A stretch of DNA of 64,000 nucleotides from Phascolomyces articulosus (GCA_025677815.1 JAIXMP010000057.1:62001-126000), one strand, 5' to 3'. Counted from the first letter of the stretch, positions 25,901 through 37,799 are shown. The notes: generated from the letters alone by a model not told the origin. A program made the numbers and translations.

Positions 25901-26259
25901 GATGTAGGATGGGGGACAGGGGAGATGGAAAATCCTTATCGAGAGAGGAGCGCGATTCAGTTTTCATTCCGGAAGTGTTATGTTGATACTGAATTGTGTT
26001 GTTTGATGCAGCTAAACACTTTGTCGTTTGATCACATTCTAATTTATCATCCCGCTCTCTCTCAAACTTATTTTTCATATAAATAGACGAAAAAAAAAAA
26101 ACTTGATCCATCATAAACAAAATTTAACAAACAATCCATTTCCAACTTACTTCTTTTTACTTACTTCTTTTTTTTTCTCCTTTTTGATATTCTACTATCA
26201 TATCTAAAACAACCCTTTTCTTGTTTCTAAATCCACATATTTCAAATCATATATACACA
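22934..26259. other. Long intergenic region with only weak ORFs
   Basis: 3.3 kb between divergent genes. It contains a purine run (GGA repeats, 25439-25467) and an AAC/AAT-rich background. Two minus-strand stretches look somewhat coding and are not identified. At 24690-24520 a frame begins AVELKNGVSFKRLPLDREEIDL with above-average G+C. At 26120-25725 a 131-codon frame has FPSPLSPILHHSSPPFSPIL and IEQQLKSLLGIEPEWN. Neither has a clear start, introns or family. Confidence 0.35.
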
Positions 26260-26499
26260 ATGCCATTGTTTTTCTTTAAAAAATCATCTCGCAAGATCCA
26301 TAGTGAAGTCAGTCATGAACAAGTGATCCTTCATCAACAAGCTGTACAAGAGGCACAAAGACTTGCCGCTGATTCATTGTCGAGGGATCCAATGCGTATG
26401 AGTAATGTACCCGATGTCCTAGGGGGGTTTGTTGACCCAATGGGCGGAGCGCGTGCAAGTTTTTCCATTAGTCGTGATCCAACATGTACGGGTGCTTAA
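26260..26499 (+). CDS. Small protein of 79 residues, unknown
   Basis: ATG at 26260 opens a single-exon frame of 79 codons ending TAA. The product starts MPLFFFKKSSRKIHSE, has an amphipathic helix rich in Gln/Ala (EQVILHQQAVQEAQRLAAD) and ends with a Gly/Pro/Ser segment (DVLGGFVDPMGGARASF). There is no signal peptide or membrane segment. A long C/T-rich leader (26140-26220) precedes it, as for the other expressed genes here, which supports it being real. I do not recognise a family. Confidence 0.5.
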   Translation: MPLFFFKKSSRKIHSEVSHEQVILHQQAVQEAQRLAADSLSRDPMRMSNVPDVLGGFVDPMGGARASFSISRDPTCTGA

Positions 26500-28025
26500 A
26501 CCATTTCCCAGCAGAAAAAGAAAACTTTTTTCATTCTTTCTTGCTATTGTATATATTATTATTATTATTGAGGTATGTATTCAATCATCTAATACACTAT
26601 TTTATGCTCTAAACTAATTGGAAACATATAAATATAAATATTAACAAATCACGTTATCATTTTATTTTATATAATATAGATCAATCAACTTTCTTATACA
26701 TATATTATCTTACCTTAATGCTTACCTATCTTTCAATGATATACCTCTATATACCTTTATTATATATCTTTCTATATGCCATCAACAGCCTACTTCTTGA
26801 TACATATACATAAGGTGCTTCTTCTTCTTCATGTATCATAACATTTTATTATTACTATTATTATTATACATATTATTATTTCGACCAATGCCTCTCTTTC
26901 TATCACAACGATCACAAGATGACAACCAATATTGAGAGGGGGATTGAATTATAAATCAATCGAAATCTATCTCTTATGTATACATAGGCTTCTTCTATGT
27001 TGTCATGTGTCCCTACATGATTGTTATTGTTTTGTTGCCACACACATACACACTCTCTCTTTCTTCAAATCATCCAATTGTTGTTATCATCATCCATCCA
27101 ATCCATTCTTCTTGGCGTATTGTATCACCCCTCTCTTTCTCTTTCATGTGTTAAATTATTTTCACACATCAACGTTCAATCGTAATTTTTTTTTCTTCTT
27201 TTGATAAGCCAATTTTTATTATCTAATGATAATAATTTTCTCGTATCGGATAATGGGTGAGATGATAAACAAAATGATAGATATTTGAAAGGTACAAAAA
27301 GAAGGGAGAGAAAAAAAGTGGCGGTGCGAAAAATCTTTGAAATGACAAAATAATATTTGTGTGGGAGCACCTTCTTTTATATAAAATGTAAAAGATCGAA
27401 AAGGTCAGATTGACCCAAACGATAGAATGGACTGCTCTATAGAAATTATCCATATTTGGTATTTATTCCTCGGTTGACTTCTTTACTGAGTTTTTTTTCT
27501 TTATAGTTATGAAAAAGAAGAAATTGACATATTAGAAGGTCAATGTTTCCATTTGCTTCCTATAATGTCAGATATACATCAGAACATATTATTATATTAT
27601 ATATTTATTTCTGCATTAAAGTATATTGTGTAATCCAACTCAGCATCTTCAAGTTTCTAATGTCTTAATAAGAATTGACAAGGTGGATTAAGTATATAGT
27701 ACTACTTTGACTTGCCATAGGAGATAATAAATTAAACTTCTTTGCTTTTCTTTTTGCCTGTAAAACCCAAAAAATTTATGCTGGTATATTTTTCGTTGGC
27801 TTTAAAAATAGCATTAATAGATACTTTCAGTGCAAAAGTAGGTCGGAGATCCAAAAGGATGGATGAAGCAAAAAAAAACTCAAACCATACAGCATGCAGT
27901 TCTCTCTCTCCACACACAACTCACATAACACACAACAAACATTTAATGTAAGCAAAGCTGCTTTTGAACTTGCTTTTTTTTTTTCTTCTTCTCTTTCACA
28001 CTTTTTCTTTTCTTATTAATAAAAC
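26500..28025. other. Intergenic, leader of ureG at right end
   Basis: A/T-rich non-coding DNA. The last 80 bases before 28026 are strongly C/T-rich (TTCTTCTTCTC type), a leader composition shared with other genes in the window. No coding frame. Confidence 0.5.
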
Positions 28026-29494
28026 ATGTCTAACGATACTTGCCGCTTTGATTTAACCAATTCTTCTTCTGGTGCTGCTCCAGCCCATACACACGATCAT
28101 CATGCCCATAGTCACTCCCACGACGCGCATGAACATGGTCATACTCATGAACAACTCGATCACCCTGGTCTTTATGATGAAAGACCCAAAGCTATCTATA
28201 ACAACCGTGATTGGAGTGAACGTTCTTTCACTGTTGGTATTGGCGGGTAAGTTCCCTTGTTACCTTTTTTTTTCTATAAAGTTTTATATATATATGTGAT
28301 GGTAGAATATAAAAGAAGAAAAAAAAAGCTGGGACACTGATCCACTTTTGGTATAATATAGACCTGTCGGTTCGGGCAAAACCGCGTTGATGTTGGCACT
28401 TTGCCAACGATTACGTGAAACTTATTCTATTGCTGCTGTTACCAATGATATTTTCACGAAGGAAGATACTGAATTCTTAGTTCGTAACAAGGCTTTGCCT
28501 GAAGAAAGAATCATGGCTATTGAAACCGGTGGTTGTCCCCATGCTGTAAGTTTTATTTTTATTTTTTATGTATTATTTTTTGATAAAAAAAGATAATGTA
28601 TATTTTTTCTCAATTGTACAACCTTAAAAACGCGTTATCTTATCAATTTTTTTTTATTCAATCAATGCTCTTCACCATTATTATATGAATGTTATAGGCT
28701 ATCCGGTAAGTTATAATAGAAGAAAAGGAAATCATGAAAGAAAGTCCGCGTAAACTCTGTTTATTGATAAACTTTTTCTTTTATAGTGAAGATGTTTCTG
28801 CTAACATGAACGCACTTGAAATCCTTCATTCTAAGTTCAATACGCAATTGCTCTTGATTGAATCTGGTGGTGATAACTTGGCTGCTAATTATAGTCGTGA
28901 ATTGGGTAAGTGAAAACAAAATATTTTCATCTGATAAACAATGTATCTGATATATATTATTTTTTCATGTATTATATAGCTGATTTCATCATCTATGTCA
29001 TTGATGTTGCTGGTGGTGACAAAGTGCCTCGTAAGGGTGGTAAGTAATGATTTCTATGATTTCAAAGGGGTCTTTCTCTTTAAGGCGTGAGAAAAAATAG
29101 TGAATAGAATTAAAAACATTCAAGGGGAAAAAAAGGGTTGGTTATAAAATAAATAAATAAATAACGCGGCAATGATGGAATAGGTCCAGGTATCACTCAA
29201 AGTGATTTGTTGATCATTAACAAGACAGATTTGGCTCCTATTGTGGGTGCTGATTTGGATGTGATGGCTCGTGACGCAAAGAAAATGAGGTAAACAAATA
29301 TTTCTGACACGCGTTTTACGTTGTTACATGATACGAAAGACTAGGTTACTCATCACCTTTGATATTAAAAAAATTATAGAGGAAATGGTCCTACTGTCTT
29401 TGCCCAAGTCAAGAATGGTGTTGGTTTGGATGATATTATTAACTTGATTCTTGGTGAATGGCGTGCAAGTGGTGCCGCTAAAGAATCGGCATAA
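28026..29494 (+). CDS. ureG: Urease accessory GTPase UreG
   Basis: Seven exons (28026-28246, 28362-28545, 28698-28705, 28787-28905, 28980-29039, 29184-29289, 29380-29494) give 270 residues in phase. Exon 3 has just 8 bases and supplies most of the codons for Ala-Ile-Arg after the CPH motif. The N-terminus is histidine-rich ([19 protein letters not shown], about residues 21-41), a nickel-binding extension found in plant and fungal UreG. The P-loop GPVGSGKT is at residues 74-81, the metal-binding CPH at 132-134, and ESGGDNL and NKTD complete the GTPase set. With UreD and UreF homologues it loads nickel into urease in the cytosol. No other urease genes are nearby, which is normal for fungi. Confidence 0.95.
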
Positions 29495-29697
29495 ATTATT
29501 CAAAATATGACAGAGATTCATATGCTACCACATATAAATATAACACCAAAAATTGGGTGTTTTTTTGATGATTAAACCTACACTCTCCGAAATTAATACC
29601 TGTTTGTAAAATAATAATAAAAAATATCATTAAAAATATATTTTCTCTTTTCTTTTTTAACTTTTTCTTGTTTGTTGGGGAGAAATAATAATAACCA

Positions 29698-31248
29698 ATG
29701 GAGCAAATTGCCCAAGATTCAAGATTATTAGTTGCTACTTCAGCATTGGCTGCTGTGGGCGCTGCTGTTATTGGTGTCAAAGTATTTAGTCTTTTCAAGA
29801 CTTTGTTAGAACTTTATGTCTTGAAGGGCATTTCGGTAAATATCGCGCGTTATCATTATATAATAATACATGTCACCTGAGATAATAGCTCGGAGAACAC
29901 TATTTTATAAATATATATATTTAAACAATCCTCAATTATCGTAATTTAGCTCAAGAAATTTGGTGCTGGCAATGGCGGATGGGCTGGTAAGAAGAAGAAA
30001 GGGATTTGAATGGATGGACTCAACATGATAGAGTTTCTTCCATGGTGTTGACACTGTGTTATATATATATATATATAAATAGTCATTACGGGTGCTACGG
30101 ATGGTATTGGCAAGGAATTTGCTCAACAATTAGCAAAGAAAAAATTTAATATATTGCTTGTTTCACGTACTGCCTCGAAACTCGAAACTATTTCAAAGGA
30201 AATTGGTAAGGGAAAAGGATAAAGCGCGTTCGCCTATGTTCGATTGGCTATTGAAATATATCATTATAATAGGATAGAGCGACTAATCCCAATTGTTTCT
30301 ACATGTTTATAGCTGATCAATATGGTGTGGAAACCAAAACATATGCTATGGATTTTACAAAGGGTGATAACGAAGATTTTGCTCGTCTTGGTGATATGAT
30401 GAGCACTATCCGTGTTGGTGTTTTAGGTAAGGATTCGTCATGTCAAGTTGTTGTTGGGGAAATGGGTTACTTTTATATATAGAAAAAAAAAATGTTTTGT
30501 CGGGATAAGATGACATAACCTGTTTTTATTCCTTTTTTAGTCAACAATGTTGGTACCAACCATGAATTTCCTACTCCATTTGCTGAAGAAAGTGATAAAG
30601 TCATTCAAGATATTATTGAAGTTAACGTCAAGGGCGCTCTCAAGATGACCAAGCTTGTATTACCTCAAATGCAATCAGAGTATGTGAAACGGAATAGAAT
30701 TGGTTGGAAATAGGATGGAATGGTGATGATGATATGCGAAAAAAAAAGAGAAAAAAAAACTGATTCATCTTGTATTATTTCCCGTTTCATTTAGACGTTC
30801 AGGTCTTATTTTGAACTTGGGTTCATTTGCTGGTATGGTTCCTAGTCCTTATCTTTCCGTTTATTCCGGTAGTAAAGCCTTTTTGTCAACATGGACTCAA
30901 GCTCTTGCCAAAGAAGTGGAAAACCAAGGCATTATTGTACAAAATGTCAATACGTACTTTGTTGTTTCCTCTATGAGCAAGATCCGTCGTCCTACTTTCC
31001 TTATCCCCTTACCCAAACCTTATGTCGCTAGTGTGTTGGCCAAGATTGGCTTACCTTGTGGTTCCAGTGTTCCTTTTACTTCCACTTCTTATCCTAGCCA
31101 AGGTCTTGCTAATTGGTTCATGAATTTGCTTAGCCCTAACTTCTGGATCACTCAAAACTTTAATATTCAAAAGGATGTACGTCGACGTGCTTTACGTAAG
31201 CGTGAACGTTTGGCTGCTGAAGCTGCTGCTGGAAACAAGACTGCCTAA
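29698..31248 (+). CDS. Very-long-chain 3-oxoacyl-CoA reductase (Ifa38/KAR type)
   Basis: Six exons (29698-29835, 29950-29986, 30083-30205, 30313-30426, 30541-30679, 30795-31248) join in phase to 334 residues. It is an ER-membrane short-chain dehydrogenase that reduces 3-ketoacyl-CoA in the fatty-acid elongase cycle. An N-terminal membrane helix (about residues 10-35) precedes the NADPH fold with TGATDGIG (61-68) and VNNVGTN. Catalytic residues are S194 in LNLGSFAG and Y207/K211 in YSGSK. The C-terminus is basic and Ala-rich ([16 protein letters not shown]) and faces the cytosol in relatives. Starts 203 bases after the ureG stop on the same strand; there is no functional link. Confidence 0.93.
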
Positions 31249-31577
31249 ATATATACATATATTTATATATATGTATATAATATAGTCATTATGACAAAGC
31301 ATCTCTCTTACAAAAAAAAAAGCAAAGTTTATAGATATGTGTTAATTAATAATATTTTTATATTTTTTTCTCAAAAAAATATAATAGTGTATAATGATGC
31401 AAATAGTGGAATGCGAAAGGAAAAGTGTGATGGTTTTTGAAGAAGGGGAATATCAGTGTGCAAAGCGAGAGATGTAAAAGTGGGAAGGAAAATATATATA
31501 GACTATACAGATGCAATTTTGTTGTTGTTGTTGTATTATATATATAAGAAAGTGGATGATGACAGGTAGAAAAGGTT

Positions 31578-32781
31578 CTAAAAGACGGCAGCGAAAAAGC
31601 CAAGTTTTTGTACAGGTTCTCCACGCATTCGTTTTTCTTGTACTGCTTTGTCGTCTTTAATCAATTTGGCATCTAACTGTTCAATCAAGTTCTTGCCCAA
31701 TGTGGCAGCGGTCTATCATTTTATGTAGCAATTTCATATTAGACCTTTATTTCTTTAATTCTTTCCTTTTAAATAATCTTTACCTGAATCATTTCAGTCA
31801 AAAGACTGGGATCAATGCTGCCATTTAAACCTTTTTGAACACCACAGATAGCACCATCCTTATTCACACCCACAGTCAATGTTACTTCGGAACTAAACTC
31901 TTCAATAGTTGTAGGATCAATCACATATCGATCACCAATCTAGTTTTGTTAAAAAAAATCGTTTTTAGATGATGTTACACTTTATATATTCTTGAAAGGA
32001 CCAACCCACAAAAAAAAAGTTCATATTTTTACCTTGTATAAAGTGACAGCAATAGGTAAACGATCCCAATTACCAATTGGTTCTGCGTCCTCTACATCAT
32101 CCATCACTTCAAATTCATATTCACCTTCACCCAAATCTTGAATTTCTGTCTTGGGGATACGTGTATCAAACAAAGCAGCCCGTGTTGTCATAATAATACA
32201 GTCCAAAAGATTACCAGCACAATCCATCACTATCGCATCCACATAAATAACCCAGCATTGTCTTCCAGGAATAATACAGAGTTTATCAAGATCTAATCCA
32301 CTTTGAGGTCCACAAAGCAATCGTTCCAATGCCAAAGTCAATGTGTTATTTAATTCATCTGCACCATGTCCTTCGAATTGTTGGGATGCACTTGGTGAAC
32401 TAAAATTCCACAAGTAAAAGGAAAATCATAATGTATGAGCAGAGTGAATATTTTTTTTAAAAAAAAACTAGTGTTGTATTATTCATTCGTCACTCATTAT
32501 TGAAGAAAAAAAAGACCCGCTATTTACCATTCTACATTGCATACGACGCGACCTTGATCAGGCTGGCCTTGTTCAATATCACCAATCTCGACCTTAATAC
32601 CTACAAGCACGTCACTATCTCCCAATCGACCACGCGCGCTACCACTTGTTTGTGACAATAGTCCATTTTCTAATACTAAATGACGATATTCAAGACGACC
32701 TCGACCATCGGCACGACAATCAGATTCAACACCTTGTATAATGTAGCTTTTTTCAGCAGGAGATATCAATGGAGCTGGCAT
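31578..32781 (-). CDS. RRP42: Exosome core subunit Rrp42 (EXOSC7)
   Basis: Four exons (32781-32528, 32399-32033, 31939-31784, 31712-31578) give 303 residues. The protein has an RNase PH fold of the Rrp42/Rrp45 type and is a non-catalytic ring subunit of the RNA exosome in nucleus and cytosol. Visible motifs are DCRADGRGRLEYR near residue 25, SGSARGRLGDSDVLVGIK, LCIIPGRQCWVIYVDAIVMD, and the closing domain IDPTTIEEFSSEVTLTVGV. The ATG at 32781 (MPAPLISPAEKSYI) is chosen because it matches the family start; the longer upstream frame is an unlikely leader. Converges with the ketoacyl-CoA reductase gene, with about 330 bases between them. Confidence 0.93.
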
Positions 32782-33893
32782 GGTGTAATATATAATGAAG
32801 TTGATCAAAAAAAAAAGTTGAAGAAAATAGCAAGTGGCTTCGGACCTTGGTTTTTGATTTTCTGGAGGCATTGTCAAAAAATACCTAGTTCACTGAGTAG
32901 ATAAAAATCGAAGGATTAAAGCAACCACTTGCCTCCAACCATCTTATACATTATAAATATTTAGTTATATCCATTACATCATCAAGACCACATATAGTTA
33001 GATATAAATGAGAGCAATGTATAGACTAGGATATTATTTGCGAAGAATTCTATGTTGTCGTCATTAGTTACAACAATATCATTTATCAACTTATTCAACC
33101 ACCATAGAAGTGTGCATTATTTTGTCCTCTACTCATTTCATTTCTCTCATTTTATTAGCATACTAAACACCAATATTTGGATCGACACCAATGAGTCCTT
33201 CCTTGCCGAGATACGTTTTTCATGCATTATATAGATAATGATGACAAAGTAATAGTACATCTAAATATTGATATATACAACCACAAATAATAAAGAATGT
33301 GTCCATTGATATATATTTGATAGATATATAGTTTATATATATCAATATAAATACAACCAAACAGCAACCCAAATAATGATATAGCCATTTCAAACTTCTA
33401 TACGCCATTATCCACATCATTTATTTTCAAAAAAAAAAAAGAAAACTTGTTATATCAACTAATGTACTTGGTTTTTTTATTATTTGGTTTGATATTGAAT
33501 TATGACGAGGCTCCTCTTAGTTCTCAGGAAATGAATGTAACCTGATTAACGGGAACAACCACGGAAAGGTGAGAGGCACTGCTCCCAAAAAGTATGCTTG
33601 GTTCATCTTTGTGCGAACGGGTTATGCTTTTTTGTAAAACTAAACCAATACTTGGAGAACTAAATGAAATAAGATTTACAAGTCTTGCCACCAGTTATTG
33701 TTTGTTACTACTGAGTAGGGATCTCCCGATCCCTTGATTTCTTCAATCTTTATAGCCCACATGGATGAATGTAATAAATTATGAAATTTATTTGTATTTG
33801 TTACTTATTCAGATAATATTTTAGTTCTACTTTTTTTTTCATAATATGAAGTAACTCTTTATCATTAAATCAAGGGAATTCTATTTGTGTATC
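32782..33893. other. Intergenic, no gene seen
   Basis: Promoter side of RRP42, then A/T-rich DNA. No coding-like frame on either strand. Confidence 0.5.
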
Positions 33894-35722
33894 TCACTGA
33901 ATGATAACCTCTTTTGTCTTACCATCATCAACATCATTGTATTCAAAAAGTAACTTTAAAATTTCATCTGGATCATCTGAACCGAAATCCCCATCTTCTG
34001 GATTACCAAAAAGAAAGACACCAATTGACTTGTATCTTTCTCCTTCTTCGGTAATGTTGGTATCATCAAGATTACATTTCTTGAACACAAGAAGGAAATA
34101 ATCATGAGCATAGCCGTCAAATACCTTTAAATAAGTGGATGATGGTTCAGCAGATTTACAGTAAGGGTCATCGGTTTTGAGTAAAATCGGTAAAACAATA
34201 TATTCTTTACAATCTTCGGTCATTGACAGTGGTCGTATCTGCATGATAGGAGAACCTGGTGGTTGATAATAATGGGTAGCATGACAATTGGAAACGTTCA
34301 TCATTTTAATCGACCAGACTAGTATAGCTGTATTCTCTTTCATCATCAACATTGAAACTCCTGATTTCCGCCGCTTGGTAAACTTGGCAATCTGACGGTC
34401 CCACTGCTGTTTATTGTCGGATAAAGGTGAAAAACAACCATGATCGCATGGTACAATAGGTAATATCTGATAATATTTGGTCGTTATGTGAAGAAGCATC
34501 TTGTTACAGATATAATGTGGAGATTGGAACCATGGAATGATAATAGTAACATGTTGGTAAAGGTGACGTCCAGAAACTCCAGTCCAGGAAGGAAGATGAA
34601 AATTGCTCTTGTTCATTGTGCTTACTTGAGCTTTCTCGCCCTCTAGAAGAAGATCGGATCCGAAACAAAGAATAGATAAATCATTGGTTGCCGCTGTTCG
34701 ATAAAAGTCGTGGAAGGTTTTTTTTTATATCAATTTCATAGTTCATTTCAATTTCTTTAAATATATCATGGAAAATATTGGTCAAGGAAAAATCATATCA
34801 TGCTCTTTTGAACTCGTTCGAAAATGGGCTTCATGAAGGGCTTGATTGGTACTTCCTCCTTTTCCTTGTCGTTGATTACCAAAGTCTAACATCCAAGCAG
34901 ACAAACTATCGTATGTAGTGGGATTGTTGCATGTGTGAATACTATGTTGCCATAAGTGAGTGTTGGTGCCAATCTGTAAAACCCTTTTTGACATCATTGC
35001 TTCTTCTAATGTCCAACCACGTTTCCACCATTGTGACTTTGATATGCATATTGAAGCATCTATATTTGCCTGCGTTTGACTAAAGACAGGAATAACGTCT
35101 TCCAAATCTTTTGGATTGTGCACATGGACTTCAGGTACCAGAGCCACTGTATAGCAAGCATTGCCGTAAATCTGATACATTTCCTTGATTTCTCGTAGTC
35201 GGGTTTCTTTGTTGGATCGATCAAGGCATATTTTATCGTACCACAAATATTCGATTTCAAAATCTTTGCATAATTGCTGAAGAAGTTCGTTAAATGTACC
35301 ATATCTAACTTTGGTCTTGCTCTTTTTGGAGGGTGAAAAGCGTGTCATGTACTTGCTGTCATTGCTTTCTTTTATTGGCAACATTGTAATGGGGTCACCC
35401 CTCTTATGAATTCCGAATAATTGCTTGATCCTTGTGTAACGTCCATGCTCATTGCATGGATTATATCCATCGATAATACAATGTTCGCCCTCATCGAGAC
35501 ATTTATAGTCATTTTTTCCTAGCTGTACTACTTTGCCGGATTGTGACCAAACATAAGAGAGAGCACAATACCCGTTTCTATCTCTTTACCGGGTACTTTC
35601 TCCCAGTCTGAAACACAGATGAGATATGTGGGTCGATATTTTCCGGCAGTAGCGTTGAGTCGATAATGAGTAGTATCTACTGCATTTAGTGATCGTTGGT
35701 TGCGAATATATGTAATGTACAT
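33894..35722 (-). pseudogene. HET-domain protein, reading frame broken
   Basis: Minus strand, no introns seen. 35722-35545 reads YRPTYLICVSDWEKV; a one-base shift near 35575 leads to GYCALSYVWSQSGKVV, the first HET motif. The frame is then open to 34782, with YLWYDKICLDRSN, YGNACYTVALVPEV and WWKRGWTLEEAMMSKRVL, the second and third HET motifs, and SKEHDMIF. A second shift at about 34785 gives SLTNIFHDIF, and a third at the A9 run near 34720 gives TNDLSILCFGS. From there 34616-33894 is one open C-terminal region (SWTGVSGRH.., RPLSMTED..) ending in TAA. HET proteins control allorecognition and cell death in ascomycetes; in this lineage their role is unknown. Two shifts lie at homopolymers, so sequencing error competes with decay. 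Confidence 0.75.
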
Positions 35723-35878
35723 ACTTTTAATGCTTTTTTTTTTATAAAGGAGAGAAAATCATTATCAAAGTAAGATTATAATCTTCTTTAAAAGGTAGTT
35801 ACTATGTTGTATCCAAGGAATTCCCCTCCCCAAATCTATCGATACGCACGTAATAAGAAAAAAACTGGTTGACAAAGA

Positions 35879-35947
35879 ACATGAAAGAAAAAAAAAAAGA
35901 AAGAAAAAGAACATGAAAGAAAAAAAAAAGAAAGAAAAAGAACAAGA
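35879..35947. repeat. Two-copy tandem repeat, about 33-base unit, purine-rich
   Basis: Unit of the form GAACATGAAAG, then an A/G run, then AAAGAAAAA, present twice in a row with a one-base length difference and followed by a partial third copy. Confidence 0.75.
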
Positions 35948-36321
35948 AAGCTTATAAAATCTACGTATAAGTACGTACCCAAGGATAAAGGTATTCGGGT
36001 TATTTAAGCCGTCATTTGCTAAGCCCGAGAAGTAGGACAATGTACAACGTTGATTAGCAATACTTTTTGAATATCGACGAGGGTGCTTGGACAAAATTTT
36101 ACTGGATGGCAGTAATCAAAGAAACAAAAATACGTATCCTTTGTAATTCTTTAGTAGCTCACAGAGCATCATATTGGAGTACTGTGGACAAGGAGTAGTA
36201 ATATTCTCTTGGTTAGTTAGATTCCCGTTGTTTCTTCGCTGGCTTTCAATTTTAGTTATTGAAGAATTAGTCAACTTAGTCAAATCCGTCATTTATCAGC
36301 TGGTCAATAAATAATCTACCT

Positions 36322-37014
36322 GTGTACGTTGCATCCATCGCCAATGTCTTAGAGCTGCTAAAAGGTTTGCCCACACACCGCCTTGTTCTCAAAGAAAATA
36401 TGCCAATTATGCTGATTCGAAACATTAATCAAGAAGGGTTATGTAACGGTGCCCGTTTAATCTACTACCGCTTCACCAGAAACCAATCGAAGCAACAATT
36501 GCTACCGGCGAGCATACAGGTATAGTAATTTCTTTTTCATGGAAACTTGAGTACATTATGGAGTTTCTCACCAAGTAATCATACTATTACTAGGGGAAAT
36601 TACATACATACCCCGAATCATGCTTCATTCGGATGACTCTTCGAAACTTTCGTTTGTTCTCGCTCGACATTAGTTTCCTATTCGACCTGCTTTTACAATG
36701 ACCATTAACAAAAACCAGGGAAAACTTTGCCGCGAGTTACTCTCTACGTTTATGATCCTGTTTTTGCACATGGACAATTATATGTAGCACTTTCACGTGC
36801 AACATCTGCTTCAGCTATCACCATTTTCATTGCTCGCGAGAGTAATAAGAATGGACCACAACCACCTTCAAAAACCACTGCCAATACCTACTGCCACCCC
36901 TAATGTTGTGTATCAAGAGATCTTTGATCATAATCCTGTACAAGCATTACGGCAATGGCAACAAGAACGTCAAAGGCAGCAGCAACAACCTCTCTTGCTT
37001 CAACAGTTATATTA
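36322..37014 (+). pseudogene. Helitron PIF1-like helicase, C-terminal relic
   Basis: Plus-strand pieces of a PIF1/RRM3-type helicase as found at the C-terminus of Helitron Rep-helicases. 36322-36525 reads PTHRLVLKENMPIMLIRNIN and GLCNGARLIYYRF. A possible intron or gap (GTATAG..TACTAG) separates it from 36590-36860, with HSDDSSKLSFVLAR, FTMTINKNQGKTL and GQLYVALSRA, the last two being helicase motifs V and VI. A Gln-rich tail then ends at 37014. Frames change at least twice and the upstream helicase domain and Rep are missing, so this is a dead 3' end of an element. Confidence 0.7.
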
Positions 37015-37200
37015 ATATCACCATTCTGAAATCGATTTCATTTTCTGTCCTCTTTTCCGCTTTTTTCAACATCCTTTTTTATATCGCTTCTTTTTCTTAC
37101 TATGCCTATCTTTTTTTCAGTATGCCCATTTTCCCCATTATGCTTTTTTTTTCACTATGCCCTTCTTTTCTTTTCCTTATGCGTATCTTTTTCATTATTA

Positions 37201-37340
37201 TTAAGTCTATTTTTATTACATTCAGCGAAGCGAGTTTAGAGTTAAGTTTAGGGTTTAGGCGAAGCGAGCGATTTAGGATTTTCTATATTATTAAAATCAC
37301 CGGGTTTTTCGTAATTACGAATTACGTTCGCAACACTTGC
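37201..37340. repeat. GCGAAGCGAG-bearing repeats and palindrome between Helitron parts
   Basis: GCGAAGCGAG occurs twice (near 37225 and 37258), with AGTTTAGGGTTTAGG-like words between them, followed at about 37312-37328 by the palindrome CGTAATTACG and a repeat of AATTACG. The segment lies exactly between the helicase end and the N-terminal part of the Helitron debris and could contain the termini of one or two elements. Termini were not proven. Confidence 0.4.
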
Positions 37341-37724
37341 GGTTTACCTGGCCATCGACGCACTACTCATCGCGATTGTCTTGCCAATCCAAACAGAATA
37401 GCTACACGTGAACAGAATCAGAATGAGGAACGTGATTATGATGACTCTCGCGTTGCTGTGCCTGTTCCTGTCTGTGCAAGCTGCGGCCAAGAAGGTCATT
37501 CGTGCAGTACTCACAATTCTTGCCCCAACAATCATTCAAATATCAGCAATGGTATTAGTAATGGCAATGCTAATGAGGAACCTAATCTCGAAGCAACTCC
37601 TTCTGTCCGTGTTTGTGCAAGCTGTGGTCAAGAAGGTCATTTACGTAATACTCATAGATCTTGCCCCAATTATTGCTCCCATCCCAATAACATCCAACAA
37701 CAAAATGTAACCTCAACATTTTAG
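37320..37724 (+). pseudogene. Zinc-knuckle segment of Helitron ORF
   Basis: An open frame with two clean CASCGQEGH-x4-TH-x3-C modules (37470s and 37610s) and a degenerate third (CGLPGHRRTTHRDC at about 37340), separated by Asn/Ser-rich linkers, ending TAG at 37724. Spacing resembles CCHC knuckles but with an extra TH pair. It stands just upstream of the Helitron N-terminal domain in the same orientation, so it is probably the N-terminus of the same broken ORF. Confidence 0.55.
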
Positions 37725-37799
37725 TTTGATTTCTTATTGGGAACTTATCTATACATTATTATTTGAGTTTGAGTATTAATTAATGTTGTAAATATTATT

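Noticed and set aside
32524..32877. Longer N-terminus for Rrp42 starting at 32871 (MPPENQKPRSEATCYF...).
   Set aside because: The extension is hydrophobic low-complexity leader sequence, and the family start is matched by the internal ATG at 32781.
36903..37320. Upstream half of the 273-codon frame that contains the zinc knuckles.
   Set aside because: It translates T-rich DNA into Phe/Ile/Ser-rich sequence without conserved features; only the part from about 37320 looks like protein.
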